Assembly (NCBI RefSeq): GCF_000334155.1
Contig: NZ_ANNK01000092.1
Span: 1 to 64,000 of the forward strand
Origin: Halalkalibacterium ligniniphilum
GTDB lineage: Bacteria > Bacillota > Bacilli > Bacillales > Bacillaceae_D
DNA length: 64,000 bases
Direction: 5' to 3'
Positions 35,939 to 45,734 of the stretch are shown piece by piece. Numbering within the stretch: the first letter of the stretch is position 1; the number at the start of each line of letters is the position of its first letter. A program made the position numbers and the translations under genes. The notes under the pieces were generated by a model. That model was not told where the DNA came from. It ran no database searches and was given only the letters and a program-made list of their open reading frames with translations.

Positions 35939-36889
35939 TTAGCTTAATTTTTTGTGAAGGACTTCATTAATGCTTCTGGCTTCTTTCATCATCCGATTTA
36001 TCAAAACAGAAACCGATGGAAGATCATCAATTAATCCTGCAATTTGTCCACTATTCACATGGCCCTCCTCTAGCTTTCCTTTAATCGCACCAACAATATG
36101 CCTAGTTTCATCTGTATAGTGATTAAATACATCAGCTGTTGTTCCGCTTTTCTCAAGTTCAAGGAGCTTTTTTGCATAATCGTTCTTTAAAATGCGGCGT
36201 ACTCGTCCAATTGATCGTCCAACAATGACTGTAGCCGTATCATCCGCCCTTAAAATCGACTGCTTATATTCATCATGAACCATTGCTTCCTTTGTAGCAA
36301 TAAAACGTGTGCCCATTTGTACACCCTCAGCACCAAGAGCGAGCATCGCTAAAAAACCGCTTCCGTCAGCAATCCCACCTGCTGCTACAACAGGAATCTT
36401 CACTGCTTTGACGATTTGTGGAATCAGCGTTAGTGTTGTTGTTTCATCATTAGAATTGATGCCAGCAGCTTCATATCCTTCTGCTACTAGTACATCTGCA
36501 CCTGCACTTTCTGCTTTTATCGCTTGCTTTACAGAAGCAACAACACAAATGACTTTCACACCACTTGCTTGAAAGGTAGGAATAAAAGGTTTAGGATTCC
36601 CAGCAGACAAGGAAACCACAGGGATATGATGTTTAAATACAAGTTCAAAAATCTCATTCAAATAAGGCTGCACGGCAATCGGTATGTTTAAACAAAAAGG
36701 TTTATCTGTCATTTTTTTAACCTCTAGGATGATTTTCTCTAATTCCTGAGGTTTCATCGTCCCAGCCCCAATCGTTCCAAGCGCACCTGCTGCTGAGATC
36801 GCCCCAGTTAACTGGGCATGACTAATATTTCCCATTCCACCTTGAAAAATTGGTACATCTAATGATAATTTTCGACAAAGTATATTCAA
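35939..36889 (-). CDS. nitronate monooxygenase / FabK-like flavoprotein
   Basis: 316 aa FMN-dependent TIM barrel of the 2-nitropropane dioxygenase/FabK family. Visible: PIFQGGMGNIS at 13-23, VPVVAAGGIADGSG near 165-178, GAEGVQMGTRF near 188-198 (phosphate binding). Whether it acts on nitronates or on an enoyl thioester cannot be decided. It lies within the paa region, divergent from paaY. Confidence 0.8.
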   Translation of the reverse strand: MNILCRKLSLDVPIFQGGMGNISHAQLTGAISAAGALGTIGAGTMKPQELEKIILEVKKMTDKPFCLNIPIAVQPYLNEIFELVFKHHIPVVSLSAGNPKPFIPTFQASGVKVICVVASVKQAIKAESAGADVLVAEGYEAAGINSNDETTTLTLIPQIVKAVKIPVVAAGGIADGSGFLAMLALGAEGVQMGTRFIATKEAMVHDEYKQSILRADDTATVIVGRSIGRVRRILKNDYAKKLLELEKSGTTADVFNHYTDETRHIVGAIKGKLEEGHVNSGQIAGLIDDLPSVSVLINRMMKEARSINEVLHKKLS

Positions 36890-36953
36890 AATAACACCTC
36901 TCGTTTAAAAAATGTTATACTTATTTTATCGCACTCAGTAAAGGAGGTCTAGT

Positions 36954-37472
36954 ATGTTTTATCCGTATAAAGGAAAGTATCCAATTGTTAAAGAAAGAGC
37001 GTTTATTGCTCCTGGTGTTCATGTTATTGGTGATGTGAAAATCGGTGAAGAATCAAGCATTTGGTTTAATACTGTGATCCGCGGTGATGAGGCACCGATT
37101 TCGATTGGTGATCGCTGCAATGTCCAAGATAACTCCACTTTGCACAATTATGAAGAGTATCCACTTATTTTAGAAGATGAAGTATCCATTGGACATAATG
37201 TCATTCTCCATGGTTGCGTGATTCGTACAGGGGCTTTAGTCGGGATGGGAGCAACCATCTTAGACGGGGCAGAAATTGGGGAGTCTGCATTTATTGGTGC
37301 AAACACATTAATCCCTCCTGGTAAAAAAATTCCACCTAGGACGATGGTCATGGGCTCACCAGGAAAAGTTATCCGTGAATTAAATGACGATGATCTTGCT
37401 ATGATTCGCTTAACAATTGATAGTTATCGTGACAAAGGTCAAGAATTTTTAAAAGAGCTAGGAAAACGTTAA
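36954..37472 (+). CDS. paaY: PaaY-like hexapeptide-repeat protein (gamma-carbonic anhydrase fold)
   Basis: 172 aa left-handed beta-helix. Hexapeptide repeats run from about 10 to 125, with metal-binding histidines in NSTLHNYEE, IGHNVILHGC. PaaY in proteobacteria is a thioesterase that rescues CoA from ring-opened phenylacetate intermediates; close relatives are gamma-carbonic anhydrases. The position beside paaX supports the former. AAAGGAGGT ribosome site. Confidence 0.75.
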   Translation: MFYPYKGKYPIVKERAFIAPGVHVIGDVKIGEESSIWFNTVIRGDEAPISIGDRCNVQDNSTLHNYEEYPLILEDEVSIGHNVILHGCVIRTGALVGMGATILDGAEIGESAFIGANTLIPPGKKIPPRTMVMGSPGKVIRELNDDDLAMIRLTIDSYRDKGQEFLKELGKR

Positions 37473-37555
37473 AGATTTTCGACAGTGGTGACTCCAGCAA
37501 TGACGGGGTCATCTTTTCTGCCTTCTCAAACCTTGACTCCAACTTCCATACGAAT

Positions 37556-37592
37556 GAAAAAAGAGTTGTCTTCATTAAAACGAAAACAACTC
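37556..37592 (-). terminator. rho-independent terminator of paaX
   Basis: GAGTTGT / ACAACTC with a T6 run on the minus strand. Confidence 0.8.
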
Positions 37593-37606
37593 AGAACACA
37601 AATTAA

Positions 37607-38500
37607 TTATTCACTATCTACCATTAGCGGATGGCTTAACATGTCGTAATCTTTGCTTACCTTTACTTTTTCGTTTCCTTCTTTAAAAATTTGCTCAAAG
37701 AATCGACTAGCTCGCTCCGCCAATGTCACATAGTAATCAGAAAAAAGTGAGGCTGCAGAATCACCCAACCATTTTTCCGGTAACAGTTCCCCTGGTAAGC
37801 CTGGGTCAACGAATAAAAATTTACGATATTCGTGAACTAAAATGGTTCGCTCCACAAAACATTGACCATCCGTCATTTCACCTTTATCGATTTTATTTTT
37901 TGCGATCACATACTTTTGACTGTATTCACGCATAAAATGCTCATATTTTTCATTAATTTCTTCAAGGTTCCAGCATTTTTCGATTAAAGAATATTGCTCG
38001 TTCGGTCCGTAGTAATCTGAAATAAAAAAATTTACGTAGTCTTTCACTTCATATTTGTCAATCATATCATTGACTTGGTTTTCTAAGGCATTCGGTGATA
38101 ACCAGCAACTGTTTGAAAGAGAGCCAAACCCACTCCAGATCAGTTCTTGCCGCAGCTCATCGCGGATGTTTCGTTTGTTTTCAGGGATGTTATACATTAA
38201 AATTCTCCATTTGCCATCCCAAGTATGAGGCTTTAATTTAAAAATTCGTTCTGCCGCTTCTTCAATTCTCGCTTTCCCTCTTTCTGTTAACGTATAAAAG
38301 CTTTTGTTTCCTTGCTTTTTTGCTTGAATCCAGCCTTGCTTGTTCATTCTTGAAATGGCCGCTCTGACCGATTGCTCATTATGGCCAAACTCCTGCAATA
38401 AGCTAATTAAGCTACCGATCCATATTTCATTTCCGTAATGTCGAATGTAGTCTCCAAAAAGCGTAAAAATCATCGAGCGCGTGTTCATAGATTTTTCCAT
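37607..38500 (-). CDS. paaX: phenylacetate-responsive repressor PaaX
   Basis: 297 aa. N-terminal winged helix (about 6-75: NTRSMIFTLFGDYIRHYG, SVRAAISRMNKQGWI) and the PaaX-type C-terminal region (WDGKWRILMYNIPENKR; ERTILVHEYRKFLFVDPGLPGELLP). PaaX represses paa genes and is released by phenylacetyl-CoA. It sits downstream of the catabolic operon behind a terminator. The likely operators are the four ATAACGT-type repeats listed here; none lies before paaX itself. Confidence 0.92.
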   Translation of the reverse strand: MEKSMNTRSMIFTLFGDYIRHYGNEIWIGSLISLLQEFGHNEQSVRAAISRMNKQGWIQAKKQGNKSFYTLTERGKARIEEAAERIFKLKPHTWDGKWRILMYNIPENKRNIRDELRQELIWSGFGSLSNSCWLSPNALENQVNDMIDKYEVKDYVNFFISDYYGPNEQYSLIEKCWNLEEINEKYEHFMREYSQKYVIAKNKIDKGEMTDGQCFVERTILVHEYRKFLFVDPGLPGELLPEKWLGDSAASLFSDYYVTLAERASRFFEQIFKEGNEKVKVSKDYDMLSHPLMVDSE

Positions 38501-38552
38501 ATCATATCCCAGCCTTAAATCAAAGGTACTTTCTCTTTTGTCTTATAAGGTA

Positions 38553-38577
38553 ACAAAAGGGCTGATGCTGCTAGCCC
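38553..38577 (-). terminator. rho-independent terminator of the paa operon
   Basis: AAAGGGCT / AGCCCTTT around a 9-base loop, minus-strand exit TTTTG; between the last enoyl-CoA hydratase gene and paaX. Confidence 0.75.
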
Positions 38578-38639
38578 TTTCAATCGAATTTTATCTAATT
38601 ATTATAGCAATTGCTCAAAAAATTGCAAAATCCATTAAA

Positions 38640-39416
38640 TTATTCCCCTTTAAAGCTTGGTTGTCTTTTTTCAGCAAAGGCCTCTAACGCTTCTAAGCGA
38701 TCTTTTGTTGGAATGATCACTTCATATGCTTTCGCTTCAATCGCCAGCCCTGTCTGTAAATCAACACTCATTCCTTTTTGTACAGCATATTTTGCTTGTT
38801 GAATCGCTAAAGGGCCGTGCTGTGTCATTTGACCGGCCAGCAGTTCACAAGACTCTAGCAACCTATCTTTGTCGGTGACTGCGTTTAAGATACCTAGTAG
38901 CAATGCTTCATCAGCTTTGATTTTCTTTGCTGTTAAAATGAGCTCCAGTGCCTTAGCTGAACCAATTAACCGTGGTAAACGCTGCGTACCCCCGGCACCT
39001 GGAATGATCGCCCAGCTCACTTCTGTTAATCCCATCTGCGCTTCAGGTACAGCAATTCGAAAATCACAAGCCAATGCTAATTCAAAACCTCCTCCAAAGG
39101 CATAGCCATTAATGGCGGCAATCGTTGGCTGAGGTAGGCTTTCAATTGAGGTGAATACATCGCGAATCGCTTTCACATTTCGTTTGACCAGTGACTCATT
39201 TAAGCGTTTGCGCTCTTTTAAATCTGCTCCAGCACTAAATGCTTTTTCGCCTGCTCCTGTCACAATGACGACTCGTATATTTTTATTTAAATAAATGTTT
39301 TCAACGACACTACGTAATTCCACTAATGTATTATAATCGAAACAATTTAATGCCTCAGGTCGATTGATGGTGACATAAGCGATTTGATTTTTTTCTTCAT
39401 AAATAATTGTGTTCAT
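38640..39416 (-). CDS. enoyl-CoA hydratase/isomerase (second paaF-like copy)
   Basis: 258 aa crotonase. Oxyanion-hole segments FSAGADLKER (about 62-71) and INGYAFGGGFELALACD (about 102-118), with the catalytic Glu region TEVSWAIIPGAGGTQRLPRLIG. It hydrates an enoyl-CoA in the beta-oxidation-like lower part of the phenylacetate pathway. Last gene of the operon, 17 bases after paaJ. Confidence 0.85.
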   Translation of the reverse strand: MNTIIYEEKNQIAYVTINRPEALNCFDYNTLVELRSVVENIYLNKNIRVVIVTGAGEKAFSAGADLKERKRLNESLVKRNVKAIRDVFTSIESLPQPTIAAINGYAFGGGFELALACDFRIAVPEAQMGLTEVSWAIIPGAGGTQRLPRLIGSAKALELILTAKKIKADEALLLGILNAVTDKDRLLESCELLAGQMTQHGPLAIQQAKYAVQKGMSVDLQTGLAIEAKAYEVIIPTKDRLEALEAFAEKRQPSFKGE

Positions 39417-39433
39417 ACATTCACCTCCTTTTG

Positions 39434-40654
39434 TTATGATTCAGAAGATACATCAACATTTTTAACGATTGTGGCAATCCCTTGTCCGACGCCAATGCAC
39501 ATTGTAGCAAGACCGTTTTCTACATTTCTTTTTTTCATTTCATGGATTAATGTCGTTAAAATTCGCGCACCGCTCGCACCTAGTGGATGACCGAAGGCAA
39601 TCGCTCCCCCGTTTACATTAACCTTTTCTTCTTTTAAATCCAGTTGCTTTATACATTCGAGAGACTGGGAGGCAAAGGCTTCATTTAATTCAATCAAGCC
39701 AATATCTTTGATTTCCAAGTTGGCCCGTTTTAAAGCTTTTCTAGTTGCAAAGATCGGACCGATTCCCATAATGCGTGGTTCAAGCCCGGCAACAGCAGAT
39801 GTAACATAATGAACTAACGGTTTGAGACCAAGCTCTTTTGCTTTCTCTGCACTCATAAGTAGCAAGGCAGATGCCCCATCATTCACACCTGATGCATTCC
39901 CTGCTGTTACCGTTCCTCCATTGAATAAGGGGTTGAGCTTTCCTAGTTTTTCAAGGCTTGTGTCAGGTCTTGGATGTTCATCTTTATCAATGATCGTTAG
40001 ATTCCCTTTTTTGTCTTTTATCGTCACAGGGACAATTTCATCAGCAAAGCGCCCTTCCTCCATGGCAATTTTTGCTCGTTGTTGACTCTGATACGCAAAG
40101 CGATCTTGGTCTTCCCTGCTAATCTTAAACTGTTCAGCTACATTTTCAGCCGTTTGCGGCATGGAATCGACGCCATATTTTTCTTCAATTAAAGGGTTGA
40201 TAAACCTCCAGCCAATCGTTGTATCATACAGACGCACTTCTCCCCGAGGAAATTCTGCTTCTGGCTTTGCTGTCACAAGTGGGGCGCGTGTCATGCTTTC
40301 CGTGCCACCAGCAATGAAAATATCCCCTTGACCAACGGCAATCGCGCGGGCCGCATAAGTTACAGCATCCAAGCCTGATCCGCATAAGCGATTGATCGTC
40401 GTTGCACCAACCTCAACAGGAAGCCCTGCCAACAATGCAGACATTCTCGCAACATTTCGATTATCTTCACCTGCTCCGTTTGCATTCCCAAAAATAACCT
40501 CTTCAATTTCTTTTGGATTCACTTCTGAGTTCCGATCCATCAATGCTTTAATGACAATGCTTCCCAGATCGTCTGGTCGAACGGTTTTTAAACCGCCTTT
40601 ATATCGTCCAATTGGCGTTCTTACAGCATCAATGATAACTACCTCTTTCAACAT
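39434..40654 (-). CDS. paaJ: 3-oxoadipyl-CoA / acetyl-CoA acyltransferase (PaaJ-type thiolase)
   Basis: 406 aa from the ATG at 40654 (GGGAGAAAGG upstream); a longer frame to 40723 overlaps paaH and is unlikely. Catalytic residues: Cys in [10 protein letters not shown] (about 90), His in [11 protein letters not shown], Cys in MCIGVGQG. It cleaves 3-oxoadipyl-CoA to succinyl-CoA and acetyl-CoA, and probably also the earlier 3-oxo-5,6-dehydrosuberyl-CoA. Confidence 0.9.
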   Translation of the reverse strand: MLKEVVIIDAVRTPIGRYKGGLKTVRPDDLGSIVIKALMDRNSEVNPKEIEEVIFGNANGAGEDNRNVARMSALLAGLPVEVGATTINRLCGSGLDAVTYAARAIAVGQGDIFIAGGTESMTRAPLVTAKPEAEFPRGEVRLYDTTIGWRFINPLIEEKYGVDSMPQTAENVAEQFKISREDQDRFAYQSQQRAKIAMEEGRFADEIVPVTIKDKKGNLTIIDKDEHPRPDTSLEKLGKLNPLFNGGTVTAGNASGVNDGASALLLMSAEKAKELGLKPLVHYVTSAVAGLEPRIMGIGPIFATRKALKRANLEIKDIGLIELNEAFASQSLECIKQLDLKEEKVNVNGGAIAFGHPLGASGARILTTLIHEMKKRNVENGLATMCIGVGQGIATIVKNVDVSSES

Positions 40655-40667
40655 TGCCTTTCTCCCT

Positions 40668-41531
40668 TCACGATTTAGTAGCGTCTGTGTAATCATAAAC
40701 TCCTTTGCCTGTTTTTCGACCAAGACGCCCAGCCTTCACATATTTCTCTAAAAGGGGACAAGGTCTAAACTTTTCACCTAATTTTTCATGTAAATATTTT
40801 AAATTATTTAACCTAGCATCTAAGCCAACTAAGTCACCTAACTCAAAAGGGCCCATTGGATAATTCAGCCCTAGCTTTATTGCCTTATCAATTTCTTCTG
40901 GGCTGCCAACTCCTTCTTGGAGCATATAAAATGCTTCATTACCTACCATTGCGCTAATTCTGCTCGTGACAAAACCGGGAAATTCATTCACAACTACGGT
41001 CTCCTTGCCCATATTTGTTGCAACTTCTTGGACGATGTTCACGGTCTCGTCATTGGTTTCTAAGCCGCGAACGATTTCAACCAATGGCATTTTATGAACA
41101 GGGTTAAAAAAATGCATTGCAATGACTTTTTCTGGTCGATTTGTATAAGATCCCATTTCAGTTGGACTCATTGTAGAAGTGTTTGTGGCAAAAAAACAAT
41201 CTGACGGTGCACAGGCATCCATCGTTTCAAATACAGACTTTTTTAAAGTTTGTTTTTCTGGCACTGCCTCAATGACAAGATTCGCACGTTCGACTGACTG
41301 AGCGATATCCGTGTGATAGGTTAATGATGCTCTTACTCCTCCAACCTCTTCAGCCTTTAGTTTCTTTCTTTCAATCGCTTTTGACAAAATCTTTTCAATT
41401 TCTTTTTTCGCACTTTCAATCGCTGATTCACTAATATCCACAAGTGTTACTTGATAGCCGCCAACAGCTGCAACATAAGCAATCCCTCGGCCCATTACTC
41501 CAGACCCAATAACAGTAACTGTTTTGATCAA
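40668..41531 (-). CDS. paaH: 3-hydroxyacyl-CoA dehydrogenase (PaaH)
   Basis: 287 aa. NAD-binding VIGSGVMGRGIA at 7-18; catalytic His in MHFFNPVHKMPLVEIV (about 140); Asn/Glu in the usual places. It oxidises 3-hydroxyadipyl-CoA to 3-oxoadipyl-CoA. It is 13 bases ahead of paaJ and about 216 bases behind the aldehyde dehydrogenase gene. Confidence 0.9.
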   Translation of the reverse strand: MIKTVTVIGSGVMGRGIAYVAAVGGYQVTLVDISESAIESAKKEIEKILSKAIERKKLKAEEVGGVRASLTYHTDIAQSVERANLVIEAVPEKQTLKKSVFETMDACAPSDCFFATNTSTMSPTEMGSYTNRPEKVIAMHFFNPVHKMPLVEIVRGLETNDETVNIVQEVATNMGKETVVVNEFPGFVTSRISAMVGNEAFYMLQEGVGSPEEIDKAIKLGLNYPMGPFELGDLVGLDARLNNLKYLHEKLGEKFRPCPLLEKYVKAGRLGRKTGKGVYDYTDATKS

Positions 41532-41705
41532 TGACGCTCACCTCATTTTTCTTCTCTAAATAGGGGACGGAGTTCCAGTACAAGTTTGGGAAGCAAAAAT
41601 GTCCTTCCGCTCAACCCCCTTCACTTACATTTCACAGCACACCTGACGAACTTGTTTTCAACCGTAGAAAGAGCAATCGCTCATTTTTTCCCTCTATAGA
41701 GAAGA

Positions 41706-41735
41706 CGAGCATAACCCCAAATGGGAGTTAGCTCG
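41706..41735 (-). terminator. hairpin between aldh and paaH
   Basis: CGAGCataACcCC / GGgaGTTAGCTCG, followed on the minus strand by a pyrimidine-rich but not pure T tract. Partial termination or an mRNA-processing hairpin inside the operon. Confidence 0.5.
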
Positions 41736-41747
41736 CTTAAAGATTTA

Positions 41748-43274
41748 TTAGACGCCGAACGGATTAATTGGGCGACTACCATAGTAAGAAAGAACACTTT
41801 TTTGTTCTGTGTAGAGATCCAATGTTTCAATACATAATTCGCGGCCAAAGCCGGATTGCTTATAGCCACCAAATGGCGTTCCTGGAAATGCTGAGAATGG
41901 ACAATTAATCATCACAATCCCTGCTTGAATTAGATCCGCCACTCTTTTTGCTCGCCCTTGATCCTTTGTCCAAATGGCAGAGCCCAGCCCATACTCTGAA
42001 TCATTGGCTTGCTTGATCACTTCTTGTTCATCGTTGAATGTTTGCACCACAACAACAGGCCCAAAAATCTCCTCTTTGACAACTTTCATGTCTGGCGTCA
42101 CATCTGTAATAATGGTAGGCGCGTACCAATGACCGTTTTCAAAGCCCTCAATCTCAAGCCTTTTTCCACCTTCAACAACGGTGGCACCCTCTTCAATGGC
42201 TGATTGAACATAAGAGTCAATGACTTCTAACTGACCACGGCTAATGATCGAGCCAAGATGCGTCTCTTTATCTAAAGGATCACCAAGTTTTAATTGCTTT
42301 GTCTTTTCAACAAATTTCTCCATAAACTCATCGTAAATGCTTTCATGGATATACAACCGAGAACGCGCTTCACAAGACTGACCGGTATTATAAAAGATGC
42401 CAAATAAAGAGCCCGCTACAGCACCTTCAATATCTGCATCATCAAAAATGATATTTGGTGACTTTCCACCTAACTCAAGGGTCAACCGTTTTAAGGTCTG
42501 TGACGCTTTTTGCATGATATCCTTCCCTGTCGGGGTAGAACCCGTAAAAGCAACTTTATCAACATCTGGATGTTCGACTAAATAATCGCCGATTAAAGCA
42601 CCAGGTCCAGGTAAAATGTTAACAACACCTTCAGGAACACCTGCTTCATGGCAAATTTCTGTTAAGACAATCGCTGTAAGTGGTGTTAAACTTGCAGGCT
42701 TGATGACAACTGAACAACCAGCAGCAATCGCAGGGGCAATTTTCCATGCTGCCATCATCATTGGATAATTCCACGGAATAATTTGCGCACACACACCAAC
42801 CGGCTCATTCTGAGAATAGTTAAAAAATCCACTGGGCACATTGTTCACCGTCCCGCGATGACCAACAATGGCCCCGGCATAAAATTCGAAATCCTCGATC
42901 GATTGCATTACTTGGCCTTGTGCAGCAGATAGGGACTTGCCACTATTCAATACTTCTAATTCAACGAGCTCATTAAAGCGTGACCTCATAATCGAAGCAA
43001 TTTTATTTAACACGCGCGAACGCTTGCTAACAGGAAAATGACGCCATTTCCCGTGGTCAAATGCCTGTTTAGCAGCCTGTACGGCACGCTCAGCATCTTC
43101 CTTTGAAGCTTTTGCTACTTGAGCCAATGGTTCACCTGTTGCTGGGTTATACGTTGTGAACGTTTCTTTTGTCGAACTATCTACACGGTCTCCATTGATG
43201 ACCATTTGATAGACGTCACGTTTCATGTCCATTGCTTCCATTAATGGTTTTCTTTTACTTGTTGATTTCGCCAT
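41748..43274 (-). CDS. aldehyde dehydrogenase of the paa operon
   Basis: 508 aa. Catalytic Cys in NTGQSCEARSRL (about 302), Glu in LELGGKSPN (about 268), NAD fold FTGSTPTGKDI. It is a classical class-1/2-like ALDH without the C-terminal hydratase domain of bifunctional PaaZ. In this operon it should oxidise the ring-cleavage semialdehyde (3-oxo-5,6-dehydrosuberyl-CoA semialdehyde); phenylacetaldehyde is an alternative substrate. Ribosome site AAAGGAGAGG. Confidence 0.85.
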   Translation of the reverse strand: MAKSTSKRKPLMEAMDMKRDVYQMVINGDRVDSSTKETFTTYNPATGEPLAQVAKASKEDAERAVQAAKQAFDHGKWRHFPVSKRSRVLNKIASIMRSRFNELVELEVLNSGKSLSAAQGQVMQSIEDFEFYAGAIVGHRGTVNNVPSGFFNYSQNEPVGVCAQIIPWNYPMMMAAWKIAPAIAAGCSVVIKPASLTPLTAIVLTEICHEAGVPEGVVNILPGPGALIGDYLVEHPDVDKVAFTGSTPTGKDIMQKASQTLKRLTLELGGKSPNIIFDDADIEGAVAGSLFGIFYNTGQSCEARSRLYIHESIYDEFMEKFVEKTKQLKLGDPLDKETHLGSIISRGQLEVIDSYVQSAIEEGATVVEGGKRLEIEGFENGHWYAPTIITDVTPDMKVVKEEIFGPVVVVQTFNDEQEVIKQANDSEYGLGSAIWTKDQGRAKRVADLIQAGIVMINCPFSAFPGTPFGGYKQSGFGRELCIETLDLYTEQKSVLSYYGSRPINPFGV

Positions 43275-43320
43275 CCCTTACCCTCTCCTTTATAATGAGT
43301 GTTCACGATTTTAAGCAATG

Positions 43321-44094
43321 CTATTGTCCAGTAAAAACGGGGCTGCGTTTTTCAAGAAAAGACTGGATTCCCTCTTGGTGATCCGCCGTTAAACCTGCGA
43401 TCCGTTGTCCGTACGCTTCCTTTTCTAGCATTTCAGGAAGTGATCTCGACCAACTTTCATAGAGGTATCGTTTGATTAAACCCACTGCCTTTGTTGGTAA
43501 AGCTGCTAGTTTTTCAGCAAAGATCTGCAATTCTGATTCAAAGTTTTCTATCGATACGCATTTTGTCACTAAGCCCAGACTTTCCGCTTCTTTTGCATCG
43601 ATCTTCTCACCAAGTATCGCCAGTTCCAGTGCTTTTGCGTGTCCGACAACCTTCGGGAGATAATAGAGACTACCAGAATCAGGAATTAAGCCAATGTGAA
43701 TAAACGCTTCAATGAAACGAGCTTTGTCAGAAGCAAGCCTAAAGTCACAAGCAAGGGCAAGGCTCATTCCTGCACCAGCAGCAACACCATTCACCCCGGC
43801 CACAATTGGTTTTTCAATCGCTGCCAATTTTTCAATCATTGGGTTGTAGCGCTTTCGTAAAAATTCAGCATGATCCGTATGTTCATCAACACTGGCTAGA
43901 TCTTCACCGGAACAAAATGCCCGACCTGCTCCCGTTATCACAATACAACGTACCTCTTGGTCTCTTTCTACCAAACGTAGCGCTTCCATGATTTCTTTGT
44001 TCATTCCTTCTGTAAATGCATTTAATTTGTCTGGTCTGTTAAGCGTGATCCACGCCACATTCTTTTTCACTTCATAAAGAATCGTTTCGTCCAT
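43321..44094 (-). CDS. paaG: enoyl-CoA hydratase/isomerase (PaaG-like)
   Basis: 257 aa crotonase with FCSGEDLASV (about 60-69) and VNGVAAGAGMSLALACDFRLAS. The loop after it (FIHIGLIPDSGSLYYLP) is the PaaG-type sequence with Asp in place of the hydratase Glu. PaaG isomerises ring-1,2-epoxyphenylacetyl-CoA to the oxepin form. Lies between paaF and aldh in the operon. Confidence 0.85.
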   Translation of the reverse strand: MDETILYEVKKNVAWITLNRPDKLNAFTEGMNKEIMEALRLVERDQEVRCIVITGAGRAFCSGEDLASVDEHTDHAEFLRKRYNPMIEKLAAIEKPIVAGVNGVAAGAGMSLALACDFRLASDKARFIEAFIHIGLIPDSGSLYYLPKVVGHAKALELAILGEKIDAKEAESLGLVTKCVSIENFESELQIFAEKLAALPTKAVGLIKRYLYESWSRSLPEMLEKEAYGQRIAGLTADHQEGIQSFLEKRSPVFTGQ

Positions 44095-44103
44095 AAGCCC
44101 TCC

Positions 44104-44880
44104 TTACTCTCCAGTGAAATTCGGCTGGCGTTTTTCAATAAATGCCTTCATCCCTTCTTTTTGATCCTTTGAACCAAATAGTAGATAGAAATTTTTTCGT
44201 TCTAGTTGCAATCCATCCTGAAGAGAGGAATCAACCGCTTTATTGACAGCCTCTTTAATAAGCTTTAAAGAGAGTGGTGCTTGCTTTGACAAACGCTTGG
44301 CAAATTTCATTGCTTCTTCAAAAACAATTTCAGGTGCAACCAAACGATTGATTACGCCAAGTTGGTACGCTTCTTTTGCGCTCATAGTCTCACCTAACCA
44401 GAGCCATTCAAGCGCTTTCGTTTTTCCTATTACTTTCGTTAGACGCTGTGTTCCACCTGCTCCAGGCATCGCACCAATGTTCACTTCTGGAAAACCAAAC
44501 ATCGCTTTTTCGGAAGCAATTATGATATCGCAGTTTAAAACCAACTCAAAGCCACCACCCAATGCATAGCCATTCACAGCCGCGATGATTGGTTTTCTAA
44601 CAAGAGCGATTTTGTCCCAAACCGCAAATTGATTCAGTTTTTCTAGCGTAACAGGATCATCATTGGCCATTTCCTCAATATCGGCCCCTGCAGCGAAAGC
44701 TTTTTCATTCCCTGTGATAACGATAGTACGAATCCTCTCATTTCGGTCATAGGATTCTAACGCTTCAACAATCTCATCAACCATTTTACGATTCAATGCA
44801 TTCAAGACTTCAGATCGATAAAGCTCGATGATCCCAACTGCTTCCTCGACCCGAAGCTGAATGAAATTGTAATTACTCAT
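44104..44880 (-). CDS. paaF: enoyl-CoA hydratase (PaaF-like)
   Basis: 258 aa crotonase. AFAAGADIEEMA (about 59-70), AAVNGYALGGGFELVLNCD (about 100-118), then FPEVNIGAMPGAGGTQRLTKVIG with the catalytic Glu. It hydrates 2,3-didehydroadipyl-CoA. Its start overlaps the end of the EthD gene by 8 bases. Confidence 0.85.
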   Translation of the reverse strand: MSNYNFIQLRVEEAVGIIELYRSEVLNALNRKMVDEIVEALESYDRNERIRTIVITGNEKAFAAGADIEEMANDDPVTLEKLNQFAVWDKIALVRKPIIAAVNGYALGGGFELVLNCDIIIASEKAMFGFPEVNIGAMPGAGGTQRLTKVIGKTKALEWLWLGETMSAKEAYQLGVINRLVAPEIVFEEAMKFAKRLSKQAPLSLKLIKEAVNKAVDSSLQDGLQLERKNFYLLFGSKDQKEGMKAFIEKRQPNFTGE

Positions 44881-45178
44881 TCACTTCTTCACCAATAAGT
44901 AAAGTCACTAGATCTCCAGCGAAACTCATTAAATCTTTTCCCGATGCTTTTGATTCTTCTGTTTTCATCGCTGCTTTCAACGCTTCATGACTGTCATAAT
45001 ACATTTCGCAAAGGAGATAGTAACCTGTTTTTCCCATCGGCGAACCAACAATTTTTGTCACTTCCATTTTACGAAGACCTGGAATTTTCGTTGTGATCGG
45101 TACATGGACATTAAAATAATGCTCATCAAACGCCGCTTGATCCTCAGGTTGCTTATACAATGCCATTAGTTTTACCAT
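44873..45178 (-). CDS. EthD-family small protein
   Basis: 101 aa dimeric alpha/beta-barrel of the EthD type: KLMALYKQPEDQAAFDEHYFNVHVPITTKIPGL at the N-terminus is the family signature. Its role in phenylacetate breakdown is not known; it may act on a reactive pathway intermediate. Translationally coupled to paaF and 21 bases behind paaD. Confidence 0.8.
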   Translation of the reverse strand: MVKLMALYKQPEDQAAFDEHYFNVHVPITTKIPGLRKMEVTKIVGSPMGKTGYYLLCEMYYDSHEALKAAMKTEESKASGKDLMSFAGDLVTLLIGEEVNE

Positions 45179-45199
45179 TTTACATACATCCCTTCTTTT

Positions 45200-45709
45200 T
45201 TATAATGATGAAACGGGCTTCATTGCTTCAAACGGATTTTTACAAGAACGGCAATATAAAATACTTCTGCAAGCTGCAGGACCAAAAATGTTTTCCATCG
45301 TTGTATACGTTGATCCACAATAAGGGCAGTCAACATGCCACGGGTCGCTTTCTTTGTATTTCAATGGTGGAGGGGCAATGCCATACTCTTTTAATTTTTG
45401 ACGGCCTTCCTCACTAATTCGTTCGGTCGTCCAGCTCTCGTCAAATACGAACGTGATGTCTACCTCTTGTACCCAAGCAATCTTTTCAGTAATTGCCTTC
45501 TTGATATCCCGACTTATAATATCTAAAGCTGGGCAACCAACAAATGTCGGTAACATTTTGATGTGAATATTTTGAACATTTATAACAATATCATGGAGCA
45601 TACCAAGTTCAACAACACTTACTGAGGGAATTTCAGGATCCTTTACTTCATGAAGCGCCATTGTAATCTCAGCTTTCAATCGCTCATTATTTCCTTGCAC
45701 ACCATTCAC
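45200..45709 (-). CDS. paaD: phenylacetyl-CoA epoxidase maturation protein PaaD
   Basis: 169 aa. DUF59/MIP18 domain (about 8-95: VKDPEIPSVSVVELGMLHDI, FVGCPALDII) and a C-terminal zinc ribbon with CPYCG and YCRSC. PaaD is needed for epoxidase activity, probably through iron-cluster maturation. It follows paaC after 25 bases. Confidence 0.92.
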   Translation of the reverse strand: MNGVQGNNERLKAEITMALHEVKDPEIPSVSVVELGMLHDIVINVQNIHIKMLPTFVGCPALDIISRDIKKAITEKIAWVQEVDITFVFDESWTTERISEEGRQKLKEYGIAPPPLKYKESDPWHVDCPYCGSTYTTMENIFGPAACRSILYCRSCKNPFEAMKPVSSL

Positions 45710-45734
45710 CTCACTTTAGCTTAGCAATAATGAC

